Shown one piece after another: positions 1 to 9,992 of a stretch of DNA of 64,000 bases. The notes beneath the pieces are model-generated. The model saw nothing but the letters and a program-made list of their open reading frames with translations. It was not told the origin of the DNA and did not search any database. Each line of letters begins with the position of its first letter. Position 1 is the first letter of the stretch. The stretch comes from Owenia fusiformis (taxonomy: Eukaryota; Annelida; Polychaeta; Sabellida; Oweniidae). The DNA is taken from the NCBI GenBank assembly GCA_903813345.2, contig CAIIXF020000004.1, forward strand, positions 15,857,513-15,921,512, read 5' to 3'. Made by a program: the position numbers and the translations under genes.

Positions 1-608
1 TCTCATTTATATTGTCATCAGGGCTTAAGTAGTTTCTAGACATACACCTCCTCTTGCTAATGAAACACAGTTAGGGACGGTGTCCACTAATCAACAGTCA
101 TTGACAAACTAACTTAAGTTTTTAAAGTTTGACCACATCCCCTTATCTCACAAAAATGCTGATTTGGCTTTCACTTGAACATTTTAAAATCAACATCTTC
201 GGTAATGAATCCATCATTTACCCCCCCCCCCCTCTAACAAAACTAACTTTGTTATTCTACAACCTTTGATAATTGGATGTCATCCCGAAGGTATCAAACA
301 TTGATTTGTGAAGCAGTCCCGAAGACATTTTGTTATCATTATCCACCAGTAAATTGGTTTGCTGACGTTATCTGATTAAAACATGATATGTTTAAATTAA
401 AAATTGATACAGTAATACTTTTGTACTGTCACTTAATTGTTTGGCTTTTAGATTTTGAACAACAATGACAAGTAACGACAATCATACATCAGAGAGTAAT
501 TACAATCCTCAACTAGCTTGGTAATAAATGGAAAATAATAAAAATAACAATGCATTTACTGATTTCTCATACAAAGCACTTCAATTAGTGTTGCGCTTCT
601 CATAAAAG
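1..608. repeat. Paralogous flank, segment A
   Basis: No gene. The stretch is closely similar to 14548-15035 and to 34738-35545 and belongs to a duplicated block present three times in the window. It holds a poly-C tract near 220-232. At 604-608 it ends at the insertion point of the LTR element; in the other two copies the sequence runs on uninterrupted. Confidence 0.85.
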
Positions 609-1171
609 TATGACCGGGCTTTCTTTATATTAATTGTACACAAAAGTGTGATGTTTTAATTTCTATCTTTTATTTATTTCACTTGTTTTCACTTCTAAGC
701 TACTGCTAAATCTAGTTATGTCTTTTTGAAGTCTAGGCCGAAAGTCACCCAAATCTCTCACATGGCATATAGTATATTCTTCAAAACCAGACATCACATG
801 ATCACTTCAAATCTGTTATGTAAAAAGTTTAACAATAGGAAGACTGCTTCAAATCCTAATTAGAATCCAAGATATAGAAATGTAAATTAAATGTAAATTA
901 AAGAAACATTTGTAAGTCTGAAGATGCTCTGAACAATTGTAATGATTGCATATTTAATGTGAGAAACTGACCAGAGATATCCCAGGTGTACTACATGACC
1001 TGTTGCTTATCTAAATGCTTTTTGTATCATGTTTCCATTAATTAATTTACAAAGTAAAAACATAGTAAAAGTATAAGATATTAATTATAAAATACAACAT
1101 GAAAATCACTCCGTCACATTTGCTTCTCCTCCAAAGAATGCGTCCCGCATTCTAAATGAAAATCACTCCGT
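609..1171 (-). repeat. 3' LTR of the Ty3/gypsy element
   Basis: It matches 7955-8517 with only a few visible differences, all in the first forty bases. The outer end reads TATGACCGGG on the plus strand. The inner boundary is set by where similarity to the other LTR stops, near 1171. Near-identity of the two LTRs implies a recent insertion. Confidence 0.88.
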
Positions 1172-3150
1172 TTAATTAGTCCAAGTTAAAAATATATAAC
1201 CTGTAATGTTAAATTCTATCAAAGTATAAAATATGTAGAAATGTTATATCAACGTCCAACGTTGATGTCATCGCCCAATGTTGATGTCATTGCCTGGAGA
1301 TGAGGAGTGTCATATTGTCCTTCCTTCCTGAAGTAAAGTCACATTGTTTATAATATTAATTGTTGCACTATCAGAGTTAATATAATTCAGCATCATTTTC
1401 ATTAATCAAGAAATTCATCATATTAGAAGATTAATAACTCCTCCATAAATTTTTGAGGCCATAAGTCTACCAACTTTCAAATTGTCTGCTAGCAATTCTT
1501 ATTTTAAGCAATTTAGTGTTCAGAGTGGTCGCATATATATATATATATTTTTAAACACCTATTTGTATACTCTACTTTACAATTTACATACTGTTTATCT
1601 AACTAAAATCATCATAAACTACCATAATAATTATTAAACTCAATAAAACAATTATAAATAGGACAATTTCTTTGTGAAAATACCCAAACTGTAATTAACA
1701 ACCAACAAAGGTAATTGATCACTCATTATGCACCAGCACAGAATTTCACGTGATGATTCTGTTGCCAGTAAAAACTTCAACTTGGCACAATCCAATCCTG
1801 TATTTTCTTGAGTTAAAAAATTACAATCATATGTAAAGGAGAAAAAAAAATCTTTTATGGCCTATTATAACCATATCTAGTTAAAAGTAACTTGCACTAA
1901 ATCCTACCTTTCTACTAAGTTTTGTTTATAAACACTGTTACTGATGCACATCATAATTGTTTGTGCAAACTTTATCTGTACCATAATGCTTTGGTATATG
2001 ACCTTTGTCTGGCACATTTAAATAATAATGAGAAACTCACATTGATGAAGTATAAGAGAAGTAAGGCAAATAATCCCTTGCAATTGAACTTCTTAAACAA
2101 TGTAAACTGACTGTAGCAGTCCATGAATTCAATTTAAGTTGTACATAGATATCCAATTTAGGATTAATTAATTATATATCTTGAACAATTAAGATTATTA
2201 TAAGTTGTCATTCTCAAATTAACTGGTCCCAATTAGTGTCTAGCTCCCAGGAAGTAGTTTGCACCCAGTAACTATATTTACCAGAAGGCACTATACTAAA
2301 TATTAGTAAATAATCCTAACACTTTATTAAATTACAGGTTAAGACATCTAAAAATATTAGCAGGGTTGGCCATGCAATATTGACACTTTTATTTTGGCTC
2401 ACTGTCTTATCCTTTTTCATTAGGATTTCACTTGAACTACATTTCTTTCACTTTCACTTGGACTACATTTGTTTTACTTTCACTTGAACTACATATGTTA
2501 TTCTAACTAACACTTCTACACACTATATGTACTACGTGCTTATGTCAGAACTTGGACTTACCTTACTGTATAAATGACAGCAAGGTGGGGTTGCCGCATT
2601 CGTGAGCCACTACCTGCCCCTTTAATTAGACGTTAAGACACTGGCTACACAATTACATACACAGATAACAACGTCTTATTACTGCATTTGTAATGTGGGG
2701 TTTTAGCCATAAGATAACTCAGACTAGGTCGCACGTTGTCCTAGGTTAACCTTTTCTTTAAGGTTTGATCTTCCTGGGATCCGCAGATCTACTTGTACAT
2801 TAAATAGACCTGTGTATTAATCCTCTTGATTGAAACCAGATATTCTCTTTATTTTTCACTTGCTTTATTATCATTTCACTTGCTTTATTACATTTCATTT
2901 ACTTTATTATTTCTCACTTAATACTCTTTTATCTTTACATTTACACCTGATACCCTTACCTTAATTTAATAGCATCATCTCTTATACCTCACCTGTGCTG
3001 TATACTTGTACCATAGAATATATCAAACAATAAACTGCTATAGTTTCTTTACAATACCATATCATACATCATATAATGCCTACATGTACTTACTCAAACA
3101 ACTAACTAATATGGGACTTAAATGCATGCATGATGTATCGATTTGCTTTC
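1172..3150 (-). other. 3' internal region of the LTR element, no ORF
   Basis: About 2 kb lie between the pol stop and the 3' LTR. I find no reading frame with recognisable protein similarity on either strand. The DNA is AT-rich with a short TA run near 1531-1548 and CACTTG/CTTTATTA-rich stretches at 2840-2930. It is absent from the paralogous blocks, so it belongs to the element. It could be a long 3' untranslated region or captured sequence. Confidence 0.6.
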
Positions 3151-6100
3151 TTATCTAGTTTTCCTTTTCCTTACTTTACCAGTGTTTGTTTTGGTGATAT
3201 GGTATTCCCTTATTAAATTTCTTGGAATATTTTCTTCATACTCCCATGTACTCTTTTTCTCATTACGCCACTTCACCTTATAACACTTTTTTCCATTGTG
3301 TTTACCACATGCCAAGAGTCGCTCAACTTCTTGTACCTGAGGTGGCTGCTGATCACTTTCACTACTACTATCACTAATACTACTACTACCTTGATCAATA
3401 TGATTGTCATCCTGTAATACCTGTCCCTGTTGAACTCTTGGTATATTTGTTGGTCTTGTCTCTGGATCTACATAAGGCTTCAATCTATTTGCATGTACCA
3501 AAGACCTCAATAAACGATCATCACTACACCTTATTAGTTTGTATGTCATGTTAGCATTAGCCCTTACAATGTAATATGGACCATGATATTTTCTACAATG
3601 TTTAGGTGTTAGACCTGTTGGAGTTTTAGGCACATGTAACCATACTCTATCACCTACCTTGAACTGTGGTAGTTTCGCCTTTTTATCATGTTGGGTTTTA
3701 GTCTTTATCTTTGCAGCTTCTTGATTCTCTTTAGCTATATCCCTTGCTACCTCTAAGTTAGTCTGTATATCTTGTAGTCTGTCTGTGACTGTACTTTGTC
3801 CCATACTTACTGGTACCATAGTATCTAGTGGCATAAGGGGTTCCTTACCATACAACAAATAGTAAGGGGAATACCCAGTAGACTCAGTTGCTGGTGAAAA
3901 CCTATAAGAGGCTAAAATACCTGGTAGAAGTTGTGGCCAATTAGATTGTTGTTTATCAACAAAACACCTAAATGCTTGATTGATTGTACTGTTCATCCTT
4001 TCGCAGCTTGAATTGGTCTCAGGGTGATAACTTGAGGTTGCCCTGTGTTCAATACCAAACATTCTACACAATTCTTGAATAACTTTTGACATGAAATTCT
4101 GGCCTCTATCTGTAATTAAAGTCTTCATGGAACCATATCTACATATGAATTCTGTAAACAATACCCTGGCTACCTCTGTTGCCTCTATAGATTTCAAGGC
4201 TACCGCTTCTGGCCACTTCGAAAATGAGTCTACAATCAAAAGAATGTACTGAAATCCATTTACCTTGTGTATAGGTCCTAGTATATCCATGTGGACACGA
4301 CTGAATAGACTTCCTGTTGGTAATGGTTGTAAGGGTGCTCTCTGGCCATGATACCTTTTTGATTGTTGACAAATTTCACATGATTTTACATATTTCTCTA
4401 TGTCAGAATACATTTTTGGCCAGTAATATTTGTACCTGATTGTGTTGTATGTCCTATCTTGACCTTGATGCCCTCCCATTAAGGAGTCATGATAACACTG
4501 TAGAACATCCTCTCTCAATTGTTGTGGAATTGCTAATTGTATTACAACTCTGTCTGATTTATGACCTTTTCCCCTTGGATAATACATATGATATAGAATA
4601 CCATCTTTGATAAGAAAATCCTGACTTTCAAGTATTACCTTTCTTGCTAAGTTCTCTTTGTCTGGTAACTCATCTTGCTCTAAATACTTTATGTACATTT
4701 GCAGTTGGGGATCTTGTCTTTGTTTATTTTGAAACACCTCATTTGATGATTGAGTAATTTCACATATTGAACTTAGGGCACTTAGGTCACTACACATACC
4801 TGTTTGTTGTTTTGATTCACTTATTGGACACTTAACATTTTGACCTTCTGACCCTATATTACCTGTTTGCATTGTAGTAGGGCTTGGAATACTATAAGCT
4901 ACCCATTCATCAGTGCAGTTGTCTAGTGTAATACCTGAGTCCTCTGTTTGTATTGTTGTGGTTTGTTGACACATTTGTTTACATTCATTTACTTCATATG
5001 GTCTCCGGCTTAATGCATCTGCATTTGAGTTTGATTTGCCACACCTGAACTCAATGGTGAAATCATATGCTTGAAGTTTGATTGACCACCTACCTAGCCT
5101 ACCTGTATGATCTTTAATTGATTGCAGGTACTTTAATGAGATGTGATCAGTGTAAACTATAAAATGTGCATTTGCTATGTATATGTGGTATTCATTGATT
5201 GCTTCAATTAAAGCAAGGCATTCTCTCTCAGTAATGGACCACTTTCTCTCTCCTGTTGAGAGTGACCTACCTCCATAGCTAACTGCTCTCTCTCTCCCTT
5301 GTTCGTCTATTTGACCTAATATGTAACCAATAGCTGTACCTGAAGCGTCACATGATATAATGAACGGCTTTTGTAAGTCAGGATATACTAACACTGGTTC
5401 TGTAGTCAACATAATTTTTGATTCTTGAAATGCATTTTCACATTGTTCATCCCAAACAAACTCGACATTTTTTCGCATAAGATTGTTTAGTGGGGCTACT
5501 ATGTTACTAAAACCCTTAACAAATCTGCGGTAAAAGTTACAAAGTCCCAAATATGCCCTTACCTCTGTGACATTTGTAGGTTGTGGGTATGATAGAATTG
5601 CCTTGATCTTTTCATTGTCTACTGTTATACCTTCTTTAGTGAAGACAAAACCCAAATAAACAACCTTTTCCAGTGCTAGTTTACATTTTGAGGGTTTAAG
5701 CTTCAAATTTGCTTTTCTAAGTCTTGTGAATACCTGGTCTAAATGGTTTAAATGCTCTTTCATGTCTTTACTAAAAACAATTATGTCATCACAGTAAACC
5801 AACACAAAGTCCCATGTAAGACCTTTCAAAACATCATTCATGACCCTCTGAAATGACATTGGTGCATTTTTGAGGCCAAAAGGCATTCTGTTGAACTGAA
5901 ATTTGCCCTTGTGGGTTACAAATGCTGTTTTATGCTTTGAGCTTTCACTAAGAGGTAATTGCCAAAACCCACTATGCATGTCCAAAACTGAAAATATTGT
6001 TGCTTTTGAATGCGCTATGCAATCTATAATGTCATTTAATTGTGGAAGAGGGTAATGAATTGCTTCTGTGTTTTTATTGAGCCTTCTGTAGTCTATTGCT

Positions 6101-6930
6101 AACCTGTACTCATTTGACTTCTTTTTCACTAACACAACAGGGCTAGCATATTCTGACACAGAATGTTCAATTATGCCATATTCTAACATTTGGTCACATT
6201 GTTTGTCAATTTCATTTTTCTGTTCTTGAGAATACCTATAGAATCTTTGCTGGACTGGCTTATCTGATTTTGTTCTTATAACATGCTCATATGTACTATT
6301 TGCACAGCCTAACTCGTTCATGTTTTGAGAAAAGACATCTTTATTTTTATCGATGAAAGTTACCAATTTTGTCTTTTCCCCCTCTGGTAATTTACATTTC
6401 TCTAGATTGATACCTGATGTTTGTACTTCACTACCAATAGCTACATTATTTACACATGCTGTTAGTCTCGGTTCATTAGTAGTATATGTACTATGTTTAG
6501 TAGGATCTCCCTGTTGTAAAATGACAACTTTTTGTGTGAAGTCTATGAGTGCTTTACTTTGTGAGAAAAAGTCCTCACCTAAAATTACATCATGATTTGC
6601 ACTTTTGAGGATATGCATTGGTTGAACATATTCAATATCTTCAAATTTTAGAGGAACATTTGCCACACCCAGTACTTCTAGCTTGTGCGCTTCTCCCCCA
6701 GCCCCATATAACTCAATATTAGTTGGACTGATAGGACATTTCTTGTGCAAGTTCAATTTTTCATAGAGTGCTAATCTCATACAGGATTGTTCTGCACCAG
6801 TATCTACCAAGGCTTTGATATTATTGTCAACTATGTTTGTATGAATAATTATGTTTGAAACTGATCTTTGCAAATTAACCTTGACTGATTGAACTGCAGG
6901 GATGGCCACCTTGCCACTATCACTTTTCAC
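3151..6930 (-). CDS. pol: Pol polyprotein (PR-RT-RH-IN-chromodomain)
   Basis: An open frame of 1,259 codons. In order I see a retropepsin motif (VDTGAEQSCM, residues 42-51); reverse transcriptase with LDMHSGFWQLP and the catalytic YCDDIIVFS near residue 380; RNase H starting at DASGTAIGYILGQ; an HHCC integrase zinc finger (HQGQDRT to SCEICQQ); an integrase core with MDILGP and TDRGQNF; and a C-terminal chromodomain (about 1199-1246) with CYKVKWRN and STWEYEENIP. Chromodomains are known to steer integration of chromovirus-type Ty3/gypsy elements toward particular chromatin. The annotated start is the first usable codon in a frame that is open further upstream, so the true N-terminus is probably made from a Gag-Pol precursor. 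It replicates and inserts the element and has no host role that I can see. Confidence 0.95.
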   Translation of the reverse strand: MKSDSGKVAIPAVQSVKVNLQRSVSNIIIHTNIVDNNIKALVDTGAEQSCMRLALYEKLNLHKKCPISPTNIELYGAGGEAHKLEVLGVANVPLKFEDIEYVQPMHILKSANHDVILGEDFFSQSKALIDFTQKVVILQQGDPTKHSTYTTNEPRLTACVNNVAIGSEVQTSGINLEKCKLPEGEKTKLVTFIDKNKDVFSQNMNELGCANSTYEHVIRTKSDKPVQQRFYRYSQEQKNEIDKQCDQMLEYGIIEHSVSEYASPVVLVKKKSNEYRLAIDYRRLNKNTEAIHYPLPQLNDIIDCIAHSKATIFSVLDMHSGFWQLPLSESSKHKTAFVTHKGKFQFNRMPFGLKNAPMSFQRVMNDVLKGLTWDFVLVYCDDIIVFSKDMKEHLNHLDQVFTRLRKANLKLKPSKCKLALEKVVYLGFVFTKEGITVDNEKIKAILSYPQPTNVTEVRAYLGLCNFYRRFVKGFSNIVAPLNNLMRKNVEFVWDEQCENAFQESKIMLTTEPVLVYPDLQKPFIISCDASGTAIGYILGQIDEQGRERAVSYGGRSLSTGERKWSITERECLALIEAINEYHIYIANAHFIVYTDHISLKYLQSIKDHTGRLGRWSIKLQAYDFTIEFRCGKSNSNADALSRRPYEVNECKQMCQQTTTIQTEDSGITLDNCTDEWVAYSIPSPTTMQTGNIGSEGQNVKCPISESKQQTGMCSDLSALSSICEITQSSNEVFQNKQRQDPQLQMYIKYLEQDELPDKENLARKVILESQDFLIKDGILYHMYYPRGKGHKSDRVVIQLAIPQQLREDVLQCYHDSLMGGHQGQDRTYNTIRYKYYWPKMYSDIEKYVKSCEICQQSKRYHGQRAPLQPLPTGSLFSRVHMDILGPIHKVNGFQYILLIVDSFSKWPEAVALKSIEATEVARVLFTEFICRYGSMKTLITDRGQNFMSKVIQELCRMFGIEHRATSSYHPETNSSCERMNSTINQAFRCFVDKQQSNWPQLLPGILASYRFSPATESTGYSPYYLLYGKEPLMPLDTMVPVSMGQSTVTDRLQDIQTNLEVARDIAKENQEAAKIKTKTQHDKKAKLPQFKVGDRVWLHVPKTPTGLTPKHCRKYHGPYYIVRANANMTYKLIRCSDDRLLRSLVHANRLKPYVDPETRPTNIPRVQQGQVLQDDNHIDQGSSSISDSSSESDQQPPQVQEVERLLACGKHNGKKCYKVKWRNEKKSTWEYEENIPRNLIREYHITKTNTGKVRKRKTR

Positions 6931-6999
6931 TTGTTTAAACTTTTGATTGTCAACTTTAGTTTCAAGGTGCCCATCCCTATGAGGAACAGGCGCGAGTCC

Positions 7000-7923
7000 T
7001 CATTTAGCAACGTTTCGACACATATATGAATAATGCCCCCCGCGACCACACTGAAAGCACTGCTTAAACCTAGCATAACAATTTAATGAAAGGTGGTTTG
7101 ACTTACCGCACCTCTCACACTGGTTTCTGCTTGATGGATTTTGCTGCATAAATTGTTGGTCATGTTGGGGATACCGTTTCTGTTGTTGCGTAAACTGTTG
7201 ATTCCCAGAAAATTGGTTCTGTTGTTGAAACGGATTCTGCGGTTGATACTGCTTCTGCGGTTGGTACTGGTTCTGCGGTTGATACTGGTTCTGCTGTCTT
7301 TGGGCACTTTGTTGCACAGGAAACTGGTTATTGTTGGCATAGCGTTGACCCATGGCATCGACTGTGACTGCAGCAACGGATAGCTTATCGACTTTATCCG
7401 TGAGAATTTTAATCGAGGCTGCTAACATCTCTGGCGCTGAATCTTGGGGCATGTTGCTATGAATCCTTGCGAACTTAACAGCTTGTTCTAAATTTTCAGG
7501 TTCTTTGAGCCTTACAAAGTTCTTTGTAGATGTATTCAATCCTTGGACAAAGAGTTCTTTAACATCCTCAGCATCCTTTTTTAGTCTGCTGGTATAATAC
7601 ATGAGCTTGCTGTGGAATTCATCCACAGACATATCATTTTGTTTGAGAGTATCCAATTTATCCAACAACTCCCATCTTTCCGATTGTTTGGGTGGGAACC
7701 TTTCTTTAAGTGCTTCCGTCAATTCCTCCCAGTCGTTCTTTGTATTTTCCTCTAATTGTTCAAAGTATTTTGCTGCTTCTCCTTTGACTAAAAGTGGGAT
7801 TAAACTACATTTTCTTTGTTGGTTCCAGTTCTTTAAATTTGCGAATGTGTCAATAGTGTTTAACCAAATAATAACGTTTTCTTCTGATTTTCCATGGAAT
7901 TTGTCCAATATTGATAAATCCAT
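7000..7923 (-). CDS. gag: Gag protein with two zinc knuckles
   Basis: A 307-residue protein that would coat the element RNA. The N-terminal two thirds has the usual retrotransposon Gag look (MDLSILDKFHGKSEENV, WLNTID, W.EL...F). Residues about 205-255 are a Gln/Asn/Pro-rich stretch of repeated QYQPQNQ-like units. The C-terminus carries two CCHC zinc knuckles, CERCGKSNHLSLNC and CFQCGRGGHYSYMC. It starts with ATG 31 bases inside the 5' LTR boundary and lies directly upstream of pol in the same frame. Confidence 0.93.
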   Translation of the reverse strand: MDLSILDKFHGKSEENVIIWLNTIDTFANLKNWNQQRKCSLIPLLVKGEAAKYFEQLEENTKNDWEELTEALKERFPPKQSERWELLDKLDTLKQNDMSVDEFHSKLMYYTSRLKKDAEDVKELFVQGLNTSTKNFVRLKEPENLEQAVKFARIHSNMPQDSAPEMLAASIKILTDKVDKLSVAAVTVDAMGQRYANNNQFPVQQSAQRQQNQYQPQNQYQPQKQYQPQNPFQQQNQFSGNQQFTQQQKRYPQHDQQFMQQNPSSRNQCERCGKSNHLSLNCYARFKQCFQCGRGGHYSYMCRNVAK

Positions 7924-7933
7924 TGTTGTTAAA

Positions 7934-7951
7934 CCTCAGGCAGCTCCACCA
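7934..7951 (-). promoter_or_regulatory. Primer binding site of the LTR element
   Basis: On the minus strand TGGTGGAGCTGCCTGAGG begins three bases after the 5' LTR. It starts with TGG, complementary to the universal CCA end of a tRNA, and sits where a minus-strand primer site is expected. I cannot say which tRNA it matches. Confidence 0.7.
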
Positions 7952-7954
7952 AAA

Positions 7955-8521
7955 TATGACCGGGCTTTCTTTATATTAATTGTGCACAATAGTGTGATGT
8001 TTTAATTTCTATCTTTTATTTATTTCACTTGTTTTCACTTCTAAGCTACTGCTAAATCTAGTTATGTCTTTTTGAAGTCTAGGCCGAAAGTCACCCAAAT
8101 CTCTCACATGGCATATAGTATATTCTTCAAAACCAGACATCACATGATCACTTCAAATCTGTTATGTAAAAAGTTTAACAATAGGAAGACTGCTTCAAAT
8201 CCTAATTAGAATCCAAGATATAGAAATGTAAATTAAATGTAAATTAAAGAAACATTTGTAAGTCTGAAGATGCTCTGAACAATTGTAATGATTGCATATT
8301 TAATGTGAGAAACTGACCAGAGATATCCCAGGTGTACTACATGACCTGTTGCTTATCTAAATGCTTTTTGTATCATGTTTCCATTAATTAATTTACAAAG
8401 TAAAAACATAGTAAAAGTATAAGATATTAATTATAAAATACAACATGAAAATCACTCCGTCACATTTGCTTCTCCTCCAAAGAATGCGTCCCGCATTCTA
8501 AATGAAAATCACTCCGTCACA
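7955..8521 (-). repeat. 5' LTR of the Ty3/gypsy element
   Basis: About 567 bp. On the element's strand it starts TGTGACGGAG and ends GGTCATA. The first 60 bases contain a second copy of the start sequence preceded by a purine tract (GGAGGAGAAG), like a polypurine tract followed by an LTR start. This short internal duplication is present in both LTRs. Confidence 0.85.
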
Positions 8522-9056
8522 AAAGCCAATGACAAATCGCAGTATAAATTATTCAAAACAAAAAGAATCAATACAGATGTGATGCAATCATATTACATGT
8601 TCTCAAAACAAGAATATTTCCTTACTTGCAGGGTTATTTTAATATTTTTGTGCTTAGAAAGTGCAGTATTGTTGGCTTGTGGTAATGGACAGGTGTGGGG
8701 GTGTTCTTACGGGTGCCACATGTATTGTGGGGTGTGCTTACGGGTGCCACATGTATTTTGTTTCTTATATATTCATTATTCACTAATATTGGGTCATTTC
8801 TCAATATTTCTTGAATTCAAAGTGATGTTGGCACTTATTAGGGGGTGGGTGCTGAATACGGCGATTATGGTACAGAAAACCTGTGTGAGTGGAACACTTT
8901 CTAGAGGCACCAAAGGTAGGTGTTCCAATTGGAAGGTGTTCCATTTTATAAGATAAGTGAATAGGCTGCAGTAACAGTAAATTGTTCTTCTTATATGGAG
9001 GTGTTCCAATTACAAAGATGTTTTACTGTATATGCTTCTGATTGCAAGAAACTTCT
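8522..9056. repeat. Paralogous flank with 32-bp repeat (2 copies)
   Basis: It resumes the duplicated block after the LTR insertion and matches 15036-15660 and 35546-36200. It contains two copies of a G-rich 31-32 bp unit (GTGCTTACGGGTGCCACATG core) at about 8696-8757. Fragments of a GTGTTCCA-rich, pogo-like repeat lie at about 8875-9035. No gene. Confidence 0.8.
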
Positions 9057-9425
9057 GTACGAGATGAACTACCAATGTACTAGATGTACTACTAATGTAC
9101 TAGATGTACTACTAATGTCATAGATGTATTAATAATGTACTAGATGTACTTCTAATGTACTAGATGTACTACTAATGTCCTAAATGTACTACTTATGTAC
9201 TAGATGTACTACTAATGTCCTAGATGTACTACTAATGTCCTAGATGTACTACTAATGTCCTAGATGTACTACTAGTACTTATGTACTAGATGTACTACTA
9301 ATGTACTAAATATACTTCTAATGTACTAGATATATTACTAATGTCCTAGATGTACTACTTATGTACTAGATGTACTACTAATGTACTAGATGAACTACTA
9401 ATGTATTTGATGTACTACTAAAACA
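9057..9425. repeat. 20-bp minisatellite (GTACTAGATGTACTACTAAT)
   Basis: About 17-18 imperfect tandem copies of a 20-bp unit with the consensus GTACTAGATGTACTACTAAT. A matching array lies at 15666-16030 in the second paralogous segment; the functional segment lacks it (deleted near 36200). Confidence 0.93.
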
Positions 9426-9992
9426 TATTTGTCAGTTTTCATTACACAAGTCATACATTATTGTCTATTTTTACTTTTTTACTTTTTTCTTTTTCCTTCA
9501 ACAAGACCATTTTCCAGAGAAAGGACAAATGGTGATTAATATCACACTTTAAAGAGCAAAATGGCTGCCATGTAATTTAACCAGCATGTCTGAAGCAAAA
9601 TCAGATGGTGCCCTTAGTCTGCTCTTACATGTTAAATTTCCTATGTCTATTGGCCATCAGCCTCAAAGTTATCTGACCTGAATAATATTATTTGAACCTA
9701 CTGATATTATCTGATTTTTACGCCAAACACATAAACATAAGCTTGAAGGACGGAAAAATGGACATATAGCCTCACTATGTACCTACTAGAACCCTCTTAA
9801 GTGAGATAATAGCCTCTAGATTTTCAAATCAAAAATATTCTTGAATATCTAAAACTGATCCGCCAAGCAGTTTAGAACCAGAAATGTGTAGCAATAAAAA
9901 CGAGATGCCACCTGATTCATCAAGCTGATCATCCAAAAGTTAAACATTATTATACATTTCCAGGTATTATTAAAACATTAAAAGAGTTTTAC
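9426..9992. other. Intron-derived spacer of duplicated gfm1 segment
   Basis: Noncoding. It is similar to 16031-16610 and 36200-36470, which in the functional segment is the gfm1 intron just downstream of exon 13. Apart from this similarity I see nothing. Confidence 0.75.

Larger units (their letters stand above)
609..8521 (-). mobile_element. Ty3/gypsy LTR retrotransposon with chromodomain
   Basis: A 7.9 kb element on the minus strand, bounded by two nearly identical repeats of about 565 bp. Inside are gag (7000-7923) and a 1,259-residue pol (3151-6930) in the order protease, reverse transcriptase, RNase H, integrase, chromodomain, which is the Ty3/gypsy order. AAAG lies just outside both ends (605-608 and 8522-8525), a short target-site duplication. 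The paralogous blocks at about 15040 and 35550 show the empty site. It looks whole and young. Gag and pol are adjacent and in the same frame; some relatives make Gag-Pol by read-through. An unusual 2 kb without a reading frame separates pol from the 3' LTR. Confidence 0.93.

Noticed and set aside
7141-7383. Plus-strand frame rich in Leu opposite gag
   Set aside because: Mirror of the Gln-rich repeat codons of gag.
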